Shown: positions 22,680 through 33,300 of the stretch, piece after piece
Layout of the letters: each line of letters opens with the position of its first letter
How positions within the stretch are numbered: position 1 is the stretch's first letter
Assembly: GCA_964059195.1 (NCBI GenBank)
Contig: CAXKWD010000005.1
Coordinates: 93,385,882-93,449,881 of the forward strand
Length of the DNA stretch: 64,000 nucleotides
Reading direction: 5' to 3'
DNA from: Ectobius pallidus
Lineage: Eukaryota > Arthropoda > Insecta > Blattodea > Ectobiidae
Position numbers and translations under genes: made by a program
The notes under the pieces: generated by a model
The model's database searches: none
What the model was told of the DNA's origin: nothing
The model's input: only the letters and a program-made list of their open reading frames with translations

Positions 22680-22857
22680 CAATTAACCGATTTGGTCCAA
22701 AATCAATAGGCTTCGTCCCATGGGCGTTATAAATGGTATACAAAGTTTGATGAAAATCCGATAAAGCGTATTTGAGTTATCGCGCTTACAGACACACGGA
22801 CAGACAGTCCTATCTACCAGACAATCTCAAAGTACCAGTACCATTCTGGTACTTGAT
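22680..22857 (-). repeat. Dispersed repeat family A, copy 4
   Basis: Reverse copy: AATTAACCGATTTGGTCC, then GATGAAAATCCGATAAAGCG, ACACACGGACAGACAGTCC, and ATTCTGGTACTTGATAATT at the far end. Confidence 0.6.
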
Positions 22858-24620
22858 AATTATGTAATATCATTACATAATCTTTTTGTTGCATACATTA
22901 TAAAACATGTTGCAACGTTATACATGTTGCATACCCCCGTGAATTTAATATTTGACGGGGGCCCGGGAAAATTTTTCCCTGGTGCCCTTGCTTTCTTTCC
23001 ACGGCCCTGTTGAAGGGGGCACGGGTTTCGCAGCATCAATGGATTGACATCACAAGCTGCTGTAGATTTGAAGTGTAATGTCCCTAGCAATATCGAAAAT
23101 AATGATCGGAAAGAAACGGAAGATTGATTTGTGTTCTGCTAGCATTATTCGTAACTGTACGAGCAGTGTTTTCATCAGGCTAACAGAATTGCCCCTCCGA
23201 GAGAGCTATGCTCTCCTTCCTCAAATGTTTCCCTCCGTTTGCAATATTAGTATATAAATATACCTACATAAGGGAGGAAATGGATGAAGTAATACAGTCT
23301 GTACTGATCCTTGAAATGCAATGTGGTTCATGTATTAATGATATATTATGATGATTATCTTACGTGCTAATATTAGGTTACATACGCGCCGACTTTAAAG
23401 GGTAAGGTACTTTCTATCCTTCCCTACTACTCATCGTACAGGTCTCCTCAAGCACGTTATGCGTTTGAGGTTATCAACATTTCGTTCAATCCAATATTGA
23501 AATGATTTATACATATTACACTTGTAATGTACATGTGTTAACCTCTTATGACATTACGGCTGTTTTAAATGGTTAGTTTCTATTATTTAAGGCTGTATAA
23601 CTTATTTTAGGGACTGATTATTAGGCACTTAGATATCATGACAATTTAGTATTGCATCCTCCCGTCTAATTATGAATCTTCATTCATAGTGTAACATCTT
23701 ATGAGAACAATTTGACCGGTATTGCCATGGCACTTACCTCTCTTGTCAAAATGACCATACATCTTCTGTCAGGAGTTGTAGTTTGAAGGCCGTAACATAC
23801 TTAAAAAGCACTTCACTTCTACATAGAAACATTCGCTAGCTAATCCACTTGTAGACTGGCATCAGCTGTTCGTTGGCAAAATACCAACAGAAAGACACAA
23901 AACACTGAACCCACGACACACCAAGTTCGGTGGTCTCCTCGATATCAACTGATAGCAATGATAGTTGCTGACAGTATGTCTGATCTTGGAGAAACTAAGT
24001 GAACCAAAAATAACATTAGTTCATTGCCACGCTTGGCATTAGTCCAATATTATAAAGAAAAGAAATTTCACTTTGCGTGGACACCGGAACTATCTTTACA
24101 TTCCTCATACAGATGATGAGATGACTCCAGATACGAAAAGGAAACAGCATACCCCCACTCACTACCGCCTGGAACTACTGATAGTAACATAATTTCTCTG
24201 AAAGTAATAAAAATCCCGATATATAGGTACACCATCGGTTTTATGTGACTTTCTGCTATAGGCCTACTTTCTTAAATTTATAATTGGAAAAGTACTATGA
24301 AAAGCATACCGAAAACCGGAGACGGCGCCAAGCGCGAGCTTGGGTGAACCTTGCCCCCCCCCCCCAAAAAGCTGGCTCACCCGTTGGGCTACTCTCGCTT
24401 ATACGAAACTAGCAGGTGTTCGCGAATTCGCCCGCGAATATTTACCCAACTGCTAGATGTTTTGTTGATATAATTTATTTAAAAGAATAATAATTGAAAC
24501 ATATTTATGAACACTGACATCGTTTTTACATAAATTGCAGGAACTACATAACTTTATTCTTGATTATATTGCTTAACGTTAAAAAAAAAAAATATATACA
24601 GTATATATATAATCATGTTA
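22858..24620. other. Intergenic stretch
   Basis: No supported gene. A GC-rich block lies at 22957-23030 and a poly-C run at 24354-24365, both unlike their AT-rich surroundings and possibly old transposon ends. Confidence 0.35.
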
Positions 24621-24629
24621 ACACAACAC

Positions 24630-25121
24630 AATGTTAACTACAGCTTACTATGCGTTTTTCCATCCACATTTGTTATATGGGAATAGGTTATGGGGAAACA
24701 GCTCGGGGGCATCCCAAGTATTTATTTGTCAAAAGAAAGCAGTGAGGGCTATAATGGGGGCAAACAATAGTGTTACGTGTAGGCAGTTTTTAAAGATTTA
24801 AAAATAATGACACTGCCCAGTTTATACATTTATTGTAACCTGATATACGTAAAAGAAAACTTGGAAAACCTTAATACACGTGCCAGCATCCACTCACATG
24901 AAACAAGAAATAAGAATAGATTAGATCTTCCTTGTAGACTGAAAAAAACCTTAAGCAGCCACTTGTATGTACAGCAAAAATTATTTAATAAGCTTCCACT
25001 AGCAGCAAGGTATATAGCGTTGATAAAGTTTAAGAAATCTATTAAGACATGGTTGGTTAGCAAAACATTTTACTCTGTTGACGACTATTTTAATTGTGAT
25101 ACATTTGATTTAGCACTGTGA
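24630..25121 (+). pseudogene. 5'-truncated LINE, reverse transcriptase C-terminal end (CR1/Jockey-like)
   Basis: The + strand reads YYAFFHPHLLYGNRLWGNSS, then QKKAVRAIMGANN, a one-base shift, and NTRASIHSHETRNKNRL with LFNKLPLAARYIALIKFKKS toward the end. This is the region after the reverse transcriptase core in CR1/Jockey-type LINEs, the same general type as the element at 32549-33874. The catalytic domain is missing. The 3' side ends near 25320 in a run of AATCTAAG repeats, a plausible LINE tail. Confidence 0.65.
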
Positions 25122-25330
25122 GCCTATATGTGGCCTTTTACGACTCAATATGTAATAGTTTTATACTACAGTTTTAATACTATTGTATTTCCTTTATTAT
25201 TTATTTCAAATAATATGTAGCCCCTATTACTATACTTTACTATATGTAAAAGAATTTAGTTTTAGAATGACGAAGTCTATTGTAATAATTGTATTACCTA
25301 ATGACTAAGAAAATCTAAGAATCTAAGAAT

Positions 25331-25714
25331 CAGGGGTGCCCACAGGGGGAGGGGTTAAGACGCAGACTGCGTCATTGAAATTTCTGGGGGGGGGCAAAAT
25401 ATTATCGTTTTATGAATTTTTTTGGGGGGGTGAAAATTGTTGCAAAATTAACGTTTTATATGTTAAAAATAAAAACGGTAAAGTTTTATAACTTCAAAAG
25501 GTCTCTTCTAACAGTGGATTAGGAAAGGGGGGTCAAGGGGGTTTGGACCCCCAAACGTCAAAACCTAAAATTCTATATTTGTATTAAAAAAAATATTTAA
25601 TTAAACAAGATTTGTTGGTGTGTCAAATATGATATAGCAGTGAGCAATGAAGTTGGGGGGATGAGTCATGAAGTTTGGGGGGTGAATCATGAAGTTTGGA
25701 GGGGGGCACCCCTG
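25331..25714. mobile_element. hAT-like MITE, 384 bases
   Basis: Ends CAGGGGTGCC and, reversed, CAGGGGTGCC match exactly over 10 bases and continue G-rich. The interior has tandem CATGAAGTTTGGGGGG-type units near the right end. Flanking 8-mers CTAAGAAT and ATAAAATT match only 5/8, so the target duplication is unproven. Confidence 0.5.
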
Positions 25715-25869
25715 ATAAAATTAAACGGACAAAACTAATCTTATACTGCCATATGGACATACAAATTCTTAATGAAACGATTAAAATGAACCACAGATTC
25801 ATGACCCTTACCCAAATCATGCATAACAATTAAAATATTAATAACTAAAAAGCTAAAAACCCGGCTTCG

Positions 25870-26210
25870 AGGTGCATTTCACGATTAAAGTGCATCGCCC
25901 GGGGGGGGGGGGGGGAGGAAGACCTCAGATTCGAGTTCCCTAGGCCCCACCCACCCAAAAAAAAAAACGCATAGTGAGTTTCGTCCAAATCATTCAATGT
26001 ATTCCCATTTAGGTGTGCTTTCATGATCCCTTCTGTCTACATATGTAAAAAAAAAAAAATCATATCTTTGCGAATCGTAAACAAATGAATCAAGATTGCA
26101 ACCGAGCAAGGCCATTTGAATTAATTTCACAATTGAATACTGTCTGGCTAATAGGAGCGTTTTCCACAACAATCAAATTGCTCATGTGGTTCTTATGGAA
26201 GATAGGCTCC
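25870..26210. other. Low-complexity and unassigned sequence
   Basis: A 16-base poly-G run (25900-25916) and an A-rich run lie beside a GC-rich patch. No gene is seen. Confidence 0.35.
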
Positions 26211-26214
26211 TTGA

Positions 26215-26390
26215 AAACATTTGATTTTTGGTGTTAAAAATCAATATTTTGCAAAAATCCTTTTTCTTAATGTGCCCTTACATTATGAAACATAGGTACT
26301 GTCAAAATTCCAAGTCTCAACTTATTATAGTTTAGGCTCTACATTGATTCTCTGTCAGTCAGTCAGCCGCTTATATAGGTATAGATAGAG
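26215..26390 (-). mobile_element. Helitron 5'-end fragment
   Basis: On the - strand this begins TCTCTATCTATACCTATATA and runs through GACTGACTGACAGAGAATCA and TAGAGCCTAAACTATAATA. It matches the 5' region of the Helitron at 28523-29274. The 3' part is missing. Confidence 0.6.
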
Positions 26391-27200
26391 ATTGATGGTT
26401 AAATATTAGAGAATGAATTTTTAAAATACTTTGGTATAGTTAATGCTTTAAGACCTTCACTTCACCAATAAGACATAATTTAACCAACATAACTATACAC
26501 AGTTGATAATTAAGGACTAAAAATGATTATAACGTTAAATATAGGCTATCTAATATTTTTAAAATGTACAAATTATGAAGTAGTGGTTTGTGTTTAAATG
26601 GTCAACTAACTTGATCTTTACGTCTAGTTACACTGATGCTTCACATTTAAAAATGTAAAGGGATTTATACTTCTCGGAAAATAAATTGAATCTAAGCAGT
26701 CCCAAAGACCAGAGTTCTTGTAATGATTTTCAAAATTGTAATATTACAATGCAAAGTATTTAACATAATTAGGTTAACTCAAATTTAATTAATATACTTA
26801 CCAATTGCAAGACTAAATTGATTACAAATACATACACTCATGATACACTCATGGATCACCTTATCATTCATTCGGCCCACCTACTAAAAAAAATGGTGTT
26901 GCCACTGCCACTGCCAGAAACGTGAATTCTTTTTAATTTTAAATGGTTATAAGTAGACTTCGGACTTTTCGGTTACTAAAATGCAGTTTTAGGTGCCTAA
27001 AATAGGCTCTAAATGATTGTGAAAAAGGCTCTAAAATGGGAAAATAGGCTTTATTATAAAATCATGAATTCCATTTAAGTTGCCATTATTCTGAAATATC
27101 TAAATTATAACACAGAATTATATTTATTAAAATGACCACTTTCAATGACCATGATTATACAACAAGGCCCTACAGTACACAGAAATGTACAGGCCTATAT
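26391..27200. other. AT-rich intergenic stretch
   Basis: No gene or defined repeat end is supported. Confidence 0.35.
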
Positions 27201-27209
27201 GGCTATTAC

Positions 27210-28484
27210 CAGTGCTTTTTTTGTGACGGTACGCAACGGTACGCAGTACCGGCACCTTTTTTTCCTTAAAAAAAATAGGATATTACCCGGAATATTCCTT
27301 TCACAATTCCTATAAAATTATGGCCTATTACTTAAAATCAAGCTTCTTTGTTGGTTTTGTTAGATTTCTACACACATAATAGCCTACATACAAGCACATA
27401 ATAGTTTCTGTAAATTGCCGTGGCTACTGGACTGCAAGAGAGTTGGGGTTGGTTTTTCCAGCCCTCAGCAAACTGCTCCTGTGGCCAAGGCCATTCTAAC
27501 AGTACAAGTATTGCACCAAGTGCAGTTAATGCTAATGTAGTAACAAACAGGTAGTAAATAGCTAACCACCATAGTTAATCAGGGGTTAGTGCGTGTTTAA
27601 ATTTAGCTGCATTCGTTGCTTACATATAATTTGAAAAGAAAACCCTTCATTTGTGTTGCAGAGGGAAGTGAATTCACAGTTGATTAGTATAATTGTAGGA
27701 TCAAGGTTTGCACGTGGTTCACAAGTAAAATATGTAATTATTTTGTACCGGTGCTCAATAAAAGTGTCCATGACGATGTTTTTGAAGTATCTCATAAACC
27801 TGCAAACAGTGAATAAAATTAATCTTTAGAGAACGTCGCAAGTACCGGTATAGTATATTGCGATACAAGTGCCGTAAGGCACGTTTACGGGTCGAGGAAA
27901 CAGATTGAAAACCCGAGGCGCAGCCGAGGGTTTTTAAGTTTTCGAGACCCGTAAATGCCTTTACGGCCCGTGTGTTGCATGCTATTTTTTGCACGACGGT
28001 TACTTATATCAATTTAATTATATTAATTGTGATATTACCTGAAAATATTATGTAAATACATTCTTGAAAATAGATGTTTATTTCAGAAAGTGATTCGCAT
28101 GTGTTTGTTGTTATGGGAACCGAATATTTGTCCTGGGGGCCGTGTCCATAAAGGCTTGTATTATGAAGTGTATCGTAATGAATTATGACGTGGCGCTTGG
28201 ACCGTAAGTAATTTAACCTCATCGCAACGCCCTTAGCAACACGATTGTGTGGGAATGTCAACTTACGATCCATGTAAACAACTTTCGTAAGTAACACTTA
28301 CTAGCTAAGGAGTGCACAAATTTTACTGCAATTCAGGGAAGAAACGTTTCTGGCCATGTTAGGCCCGACTATTCAACATTAACTCAGAAAAATGACTTCT
28401 GGGAGAAGTGTGGGAGCTCCCGTGTGATTCAGTTAAAAAGTTTTGGTGAGTACCGCCACCTTTTTTGTTAGAAAAAAAGCACTG
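27210..28484. mobile_element. Non-autonomous hAT element with perfect 8-base target duplication
   Basis: Both ends are CAGTGCTTTTTTT (inverted), and GCTATTAC flanks the element on both sides at 27202-27209 and 28485-28492. That is exactly the hAT pattern. The 1275-base interior contains no transposase. It includes a GC-rich hairpin at about 27865-27990 (ACCCGAGGCGCAGCCGAGGG in its centre) that may be a further nested element. Confidence 0.8.
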
Positions 28485-28522
28485 GCTATTACTAATATGT
28501 AATACACTACTTTACATGAAAA

Positions 28523-29274
28523 TCTCTATACATATTAGAGGCTTTGTCCTGACTGACTGACTGACAGACAGACAGAGAATCAATGTAGAGCCTAAACTAT
28601 AATAGGTAGAGACTTGGAATTTTGATAGTATCTTTGTTTCATAATGTAAGTGCTCACTAAGAAAGGATTTTGAATTTTTTTTATTTTAAATGCCAAAAAT
28701 CAAATGTTTTTGAGAATACTTAATCCCTTTTTATACAGAATTATCAAATCCAAATCACAGTTCACATGACAACAGTGTACCGGTACTGTTGCCAGTGGTC
28801 TCCGGTAGGTTTGGAAATAAATGATACAGGACTCTGACAAATTAGAGAAGCTATCAATATAATTCATCTAATGCACAATGCGATGCAGTCACATAACTTT
28901 CTCTACCCTGGACATAGAAAGTAACATATGAGGTATGGTAATATCACAGGTTTTTTGGAGAGGGAAGTATGAAAGTGATCCTGAATATCTTTTTAATTAC
29001 ATCCCCAAAACGGTTGTATACAATTTTATGTTACGAATTTCTGTTTCTTCTTATTTGAACCCCTACCAGGCTTGGTGTACATCCTCTATGAGCCATAAAA
29101 AGCTATATCTAGTGTTTTCTGAAGGAATAGATTGAATGTGATAAGTTGTTCTTCTTCGTTTCAAATTTTTAATACCTATATAAGAACCTAGAGTTTGAAA
29201 ATCGAAAGTCCTTCATAAGTTAATTTCGAATTACAAAATATAAAACCCGGGCGACGCTGGGCCTTTTAAGCTAG
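28523..29274 (+). mobile_element. Non-autonomous Helitron, 752 bases
   Basis: It starts TCTCTATACATATTAGAGG after an A, and ends CTAG at 29274, preceded by a GC hairpin (CCCGGGCGACGCTGGGCC) and TTTTAAG. These are the TC start, hairpin and CTRR end of Helitrons, which move by rolling-circle copying and leave no target duplication. The interior shares TATGAGCCATAAAAAGC and neighbouring blocks with the Helitron at 57116-58117. It encodes no Rep/helicase. Confidence 0.8.
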
Positions 29275-29870
29275 TCTCTATATATATAAGAGGTTTTGTC
29301 CTGACTGACAGAGAATCAACATAGAGCCTAAACTATAAGTAGAGACTTGGAATTTATACAGTACCTTCGCTTCATAATGTAAGTGCATACTGAGAAAGGA
29401 TTATGCAAAATTTTGATTTTAAATGCCAAAAATCAAATGCTTTTGAGGATAAGAAATACATTTTTACACAGAATTATCAAATCCAAATCAAATTCCATGT
29501 ACAGTTCTCATGACAACAGTGAATTGTTGGCAGTGTTCAAAGTAGCTTTGGAAGTAAATGATAAGGGACTTTGACAAATTAGAGAAGCTATCAATAGAAT
29601 TCATTGGTGTAAATCAATATTGAAGAATGAAATCCACGAAAATAATGCTCGATGTGCAGTCACATAACTTTCTCTGCCCTGGACATAGAGAATACCATTT
29701 TCTGACTTCACATTTTGATATGAATAAGAGGTCATATTATGAGGATAGCTTTATCCAGCCGTCTCAGCTTGATTGTGTCTCAACGAGTAAGTTATGCCAT
29801 ATCAGCAGTCGGTAAAAATGTTTATCCACTGATACGTTATTCATAGCTGTAAGGCTTTGTATTTTTAGTT
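29275..29870 (+). mobile_element. Second Helitron copy, joined directly to the first, 3' truncated
   Basis: Starts TCTCTATATATATAAGAGG immediately after the CTAG of the previous copy. Internal blocks (GTCACATAACTTTCTCTGCC, AATAAGAGGTCATATTATG) match the 57116-58117 copy. No CTAG hairpin end is found before unrelated LINE sequence near 29870. Confidence 0.7.
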
Positions 29871-30105
29871 GAGAAATATGGATGCATAGAAGAAAATATT
29901 GGAAAGAACATATAGATAGAATGGTGGAAGACCTGCTGGTGAGAAAAGCTAAAGAAGTTAGACCCTTAAATGGGAAGAGAGAAAGAAGAAAACCTCCAAA
30001 GAGATGGACAGAGAGTGTATGCAGGAAGAGGCTTGAACTGAGAAACAAGCAGGATACATATCCTACAGTCAAAGAAGAAGAAGAAAAGATGTTAAATTCA
30101 CCCAC
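29870..30105 (+). pseudogene. LINE 3'-terminal coding fragment
   Basis: The frame reads MHRRKYWKEHIDRMVEDLL, then RKAKEVRPLNGKRERRKPPK and RWTESV. This basic Trp/Arg-rich C-terminus follows the reverse transcriptase in RTE-like insect LINEs, and it ends in a GAAGAAGAAGAAAAG tail. Only the last ~75 codons survive. It ends about 110 bases before the protease TATA box. Confidence 0.55.
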
Positions 30106-30211
30106 ATATTGTTCACAAGGATAAGTCTATCATTTTCATATAATTATAGTATGACAGAGGAGGAAGAACTGTACAAAGAAAGAGAGAAGAGTTTTTATCA
30201 AGACACTGTGT

Positions 30212-30218
30212 TATATAA
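30212..30218 (+). promoter_or_regulatory. Probable TATA box of the serine protease gene
   Basis: TATATAA lies 72 bases before the start codon at 30290, which would place transcription start near 30240 and a ~50-base leader. Confidence 0.45.
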
Positions 30219-30289
30219 GATAACCTTTTAAATCGATGAAACATGATGATCCATGAACAGTAAACAGTCAAACAAAAAACTATAGCAAC

Positions 30290-30341
30290 ATGGCACCACT
30301 CTTCTGGCTTCTGATGGTATTTCTGCTTATTAGTACTAACG
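30290..30341 (+). CDS. Protease exon 1 (signal peptide)
   Basis: Encodes [17 protein letters not shown] and one base of the next codon. The donor is G/GTATGT. Confidence 0.8.
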
Positions 30342-33300
30342 GTATGTAATGTAACTTAATGCCCCTTCTCTTAAATTACCTCTGTGTATACTGTGTACTG
30401 CATAGGACTATATATAATTATATATAAAAGCACATTATATTGTAAGAACTAATTCATGAACTATTCACATATTTACACAATTTTTCGTTCGTTTGTAAGT
30501 TTATAGTTCTGTAATACTAATTTTTTCTTGCTGTATTTTTATTGAATTTTTTTTTCATGTAGTATTTGGATTCCTGTTGGGGGAAATGCCTAATGTACAT
30601 CAGGCTATATAATTTTTTTTATTATTGTTTATATTTATTACTTTATTATTATTAATTATTATTAATATTACCACTACTACATTTTATTTCAGCTTTAAGG
30701 CAGAACAAAAAACCGCAGCTGCTGATAAATAAACCAATTGTAGGTGGAGAAGATGCACAGATTATTAACTTTCCATATCAGGTATTCTTATGACTTTTCC
30801 ATTTTATGCTATTTCAAGATCTTCATTTACTAAAAAGTTTGCAAATATGAGTACTTACCATTACAGAATTTTCTAGGTGTGACATGAATTGACAGGGTAA
30901 AACAATATGGATGCATAAACTAAGACATATCTATACAAGCTAGACATTAATTACAACATAAGATACCTCCTGGTACTTACAGCTACGCAATTAATCACTA
31001 AGTTATATGCTTATTATATAAATCATCATCATCATCATTGGGGTTAACAGCCCAAGGTGGGCCAAAGCCTTCTTCAAGAGATTCCGCCATTACTCACAGT
31101 TGGCAGCAATGTTCTTCCAATTTCTACATCTTGCACTTGCTGCATCCTCTTCGACACCATCCTTCCAACACAATTTTGGCCTACTTCTTGCATGCTGCCT
31201 GCCTGATCCAGTTAACAACACCTTCCTTGCTGGGCCACTCTCAGGAAATCAGATGACGTGGCTGGCCCATCTAAGTCTACTCAGGTTGATAAACTTAACT
31301 AGCTCAGTATCACCATACAAGTGATCCAGATTATCATTAGTCCATCGAATCCACCTTCCTCCATCCAACACTGCACCATAGATTTTTCTCAGGATCTTCC
31401 ATTCAAAGTTTCTGAGTTGTGATTCTTGTGATTTGGAAAGTACCCAGGTTTCTGCTCCGTACACAAGCACTGATACAGAAGTGTTTTAGTTTTCCTGGAT
31501 AAAAATCTTGATTCCATGTAATTAATAAGACCACAGAAATATCTATTGGCCATGTGTTTATTTAGATCGGTCTATCATTGTCTTTACTTACTATGCTGCC
31601 CAGATATTTAAAACTATCCACCATCCAAAGGTGTAATCCACAATGGTGATTTCTTCTGCATGATTCATGGGTTTACCACTGAACACATATACCGTCTTAT
31701 TATCATTTATCTCAAGCCTCGTCAGCCTGGGTGGTGCAGTAAGTATTGTGCTGGCTTTCTGTGCCCAAGGTAGTGGGTTTGATCCTGGTCCAGGTCGATG
31801 GCATTTATGTGTGCATAAATGTGACAGGCCCATATCAGTAGATTTACTGGCATGTAAAAGAACTCCTGCGGGACAAAATTCCGGCACACTGGCGACAATC
31901 ACAGGCCTAAGTTGCAGTACATCTCTGTTGTTAAATAATCATATACCAACCAACCATCCTCAAGCCTCAAATGCTTCACGACTTTCTCGAAGGAGAGAAA
32001 GGAGTCTTTTAACCCAGACAGAGTTCGAGACATCAGGTCGACATCATCTACATAGGCCAGCATCTGTATAATCTTACAGAGAACTGTTCCTCTTTTCTGT
32101 ATTCCAGAATTCATTACCACTTTCTCCAGGCCAATAATGAAGAGTCAATACCTGCCTTACGTTATTCTTTGCTTCCAAAGGTTCAGATAAACAGGACTGA
32201 TCTCTATTTAGGCATTATTGCCTTATCCATCATAACTTTCACCACAGTGTCAAAGGCATTCCAAATTCTTCCATTGCCAGAAAAAGCATATTTCGATTAA
32301 TGCTGTCATACACAGCCTTGAAATCTATAAACAGATGGTGTATTCCAACTTGATACGTGAAGATTTTCTCCAAAACTTCATTGAGGGTGAAGATTTGATT
32401 AACTGTGGATTTCCCTGGTCTGAATCCAAACTGATATGCACCTATGATCTTTTCAGTATGCTCTAAAAGACAGCAGTATAGGACACTGGAAAGCATTTTA
32501 TATAAATGATATTGCAAAATTTAGGGAAAGCATTTTGTTGTTGAAATTATGAGTCTTCTTAACAATATTTTGGGTATACAAGTTATAAAAGGAAGGGCGA
32601 TATGGTTCCCTTTGCTTCAACCATCAAATAAAAAATATGGATGTTATCTAGATAGTAAATCGTGTAATCTACTTTCTCCAAATCAGTATGGATTTCGTCA
32701 TAACAAAGGTATTAATAATGCACTATATTCATTTATAAATACTGTACTTAATGCTAAAGATAATAAGGAATACACTCTAGGGCTATTCCTAGATCTCAGT
32801 AAAGCTTTTGACAATGTAGATCATGCTTTTCTACTCAGGAAACTAAATCACTTTGGGATAAGAGGTGTAGCGGAAAATTGGTTCAAATCATACTTAAGCA
32901 ACAGGAAACAGTTTGTGGAGATGGACTCATCGAGATCCAATCTTGCGACGATCAAGTGTGGGGTTCCTCAAGGGTCCATCCTAGGTCCGGTCTTATTCCT
33001 AATATATATAAATAATCTCACATCAACAATCACAGAAGCTAAGACTATTCTCTTTGCCGACGATACAAACATGATATTTAGCAATATTAAACAAAATGAA
33101 CTGCAAGCACAAATAAATGGAACTACAAGAAAACTAGAAAACTGGCTTCAAGAAAACAAATTAAAAATAAATACTAACAAAACAGTCTTCCTCCACTTCA
33201 GTCCCCAAATATTGTGTGACCCTATTAAAATCATACTAAATGAAGCTTTAATCAAAGAAGAGGCAAATACTAAATTTTTAGGTGTCTATATTGATAAAAA

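Noticed and set aside
21000..28000. CRISPR-like or prokaryotic features
   Set aside because: No spaced direct-repeat array, no operon structure and no ribosome binding sites; the window is eukaryotic.
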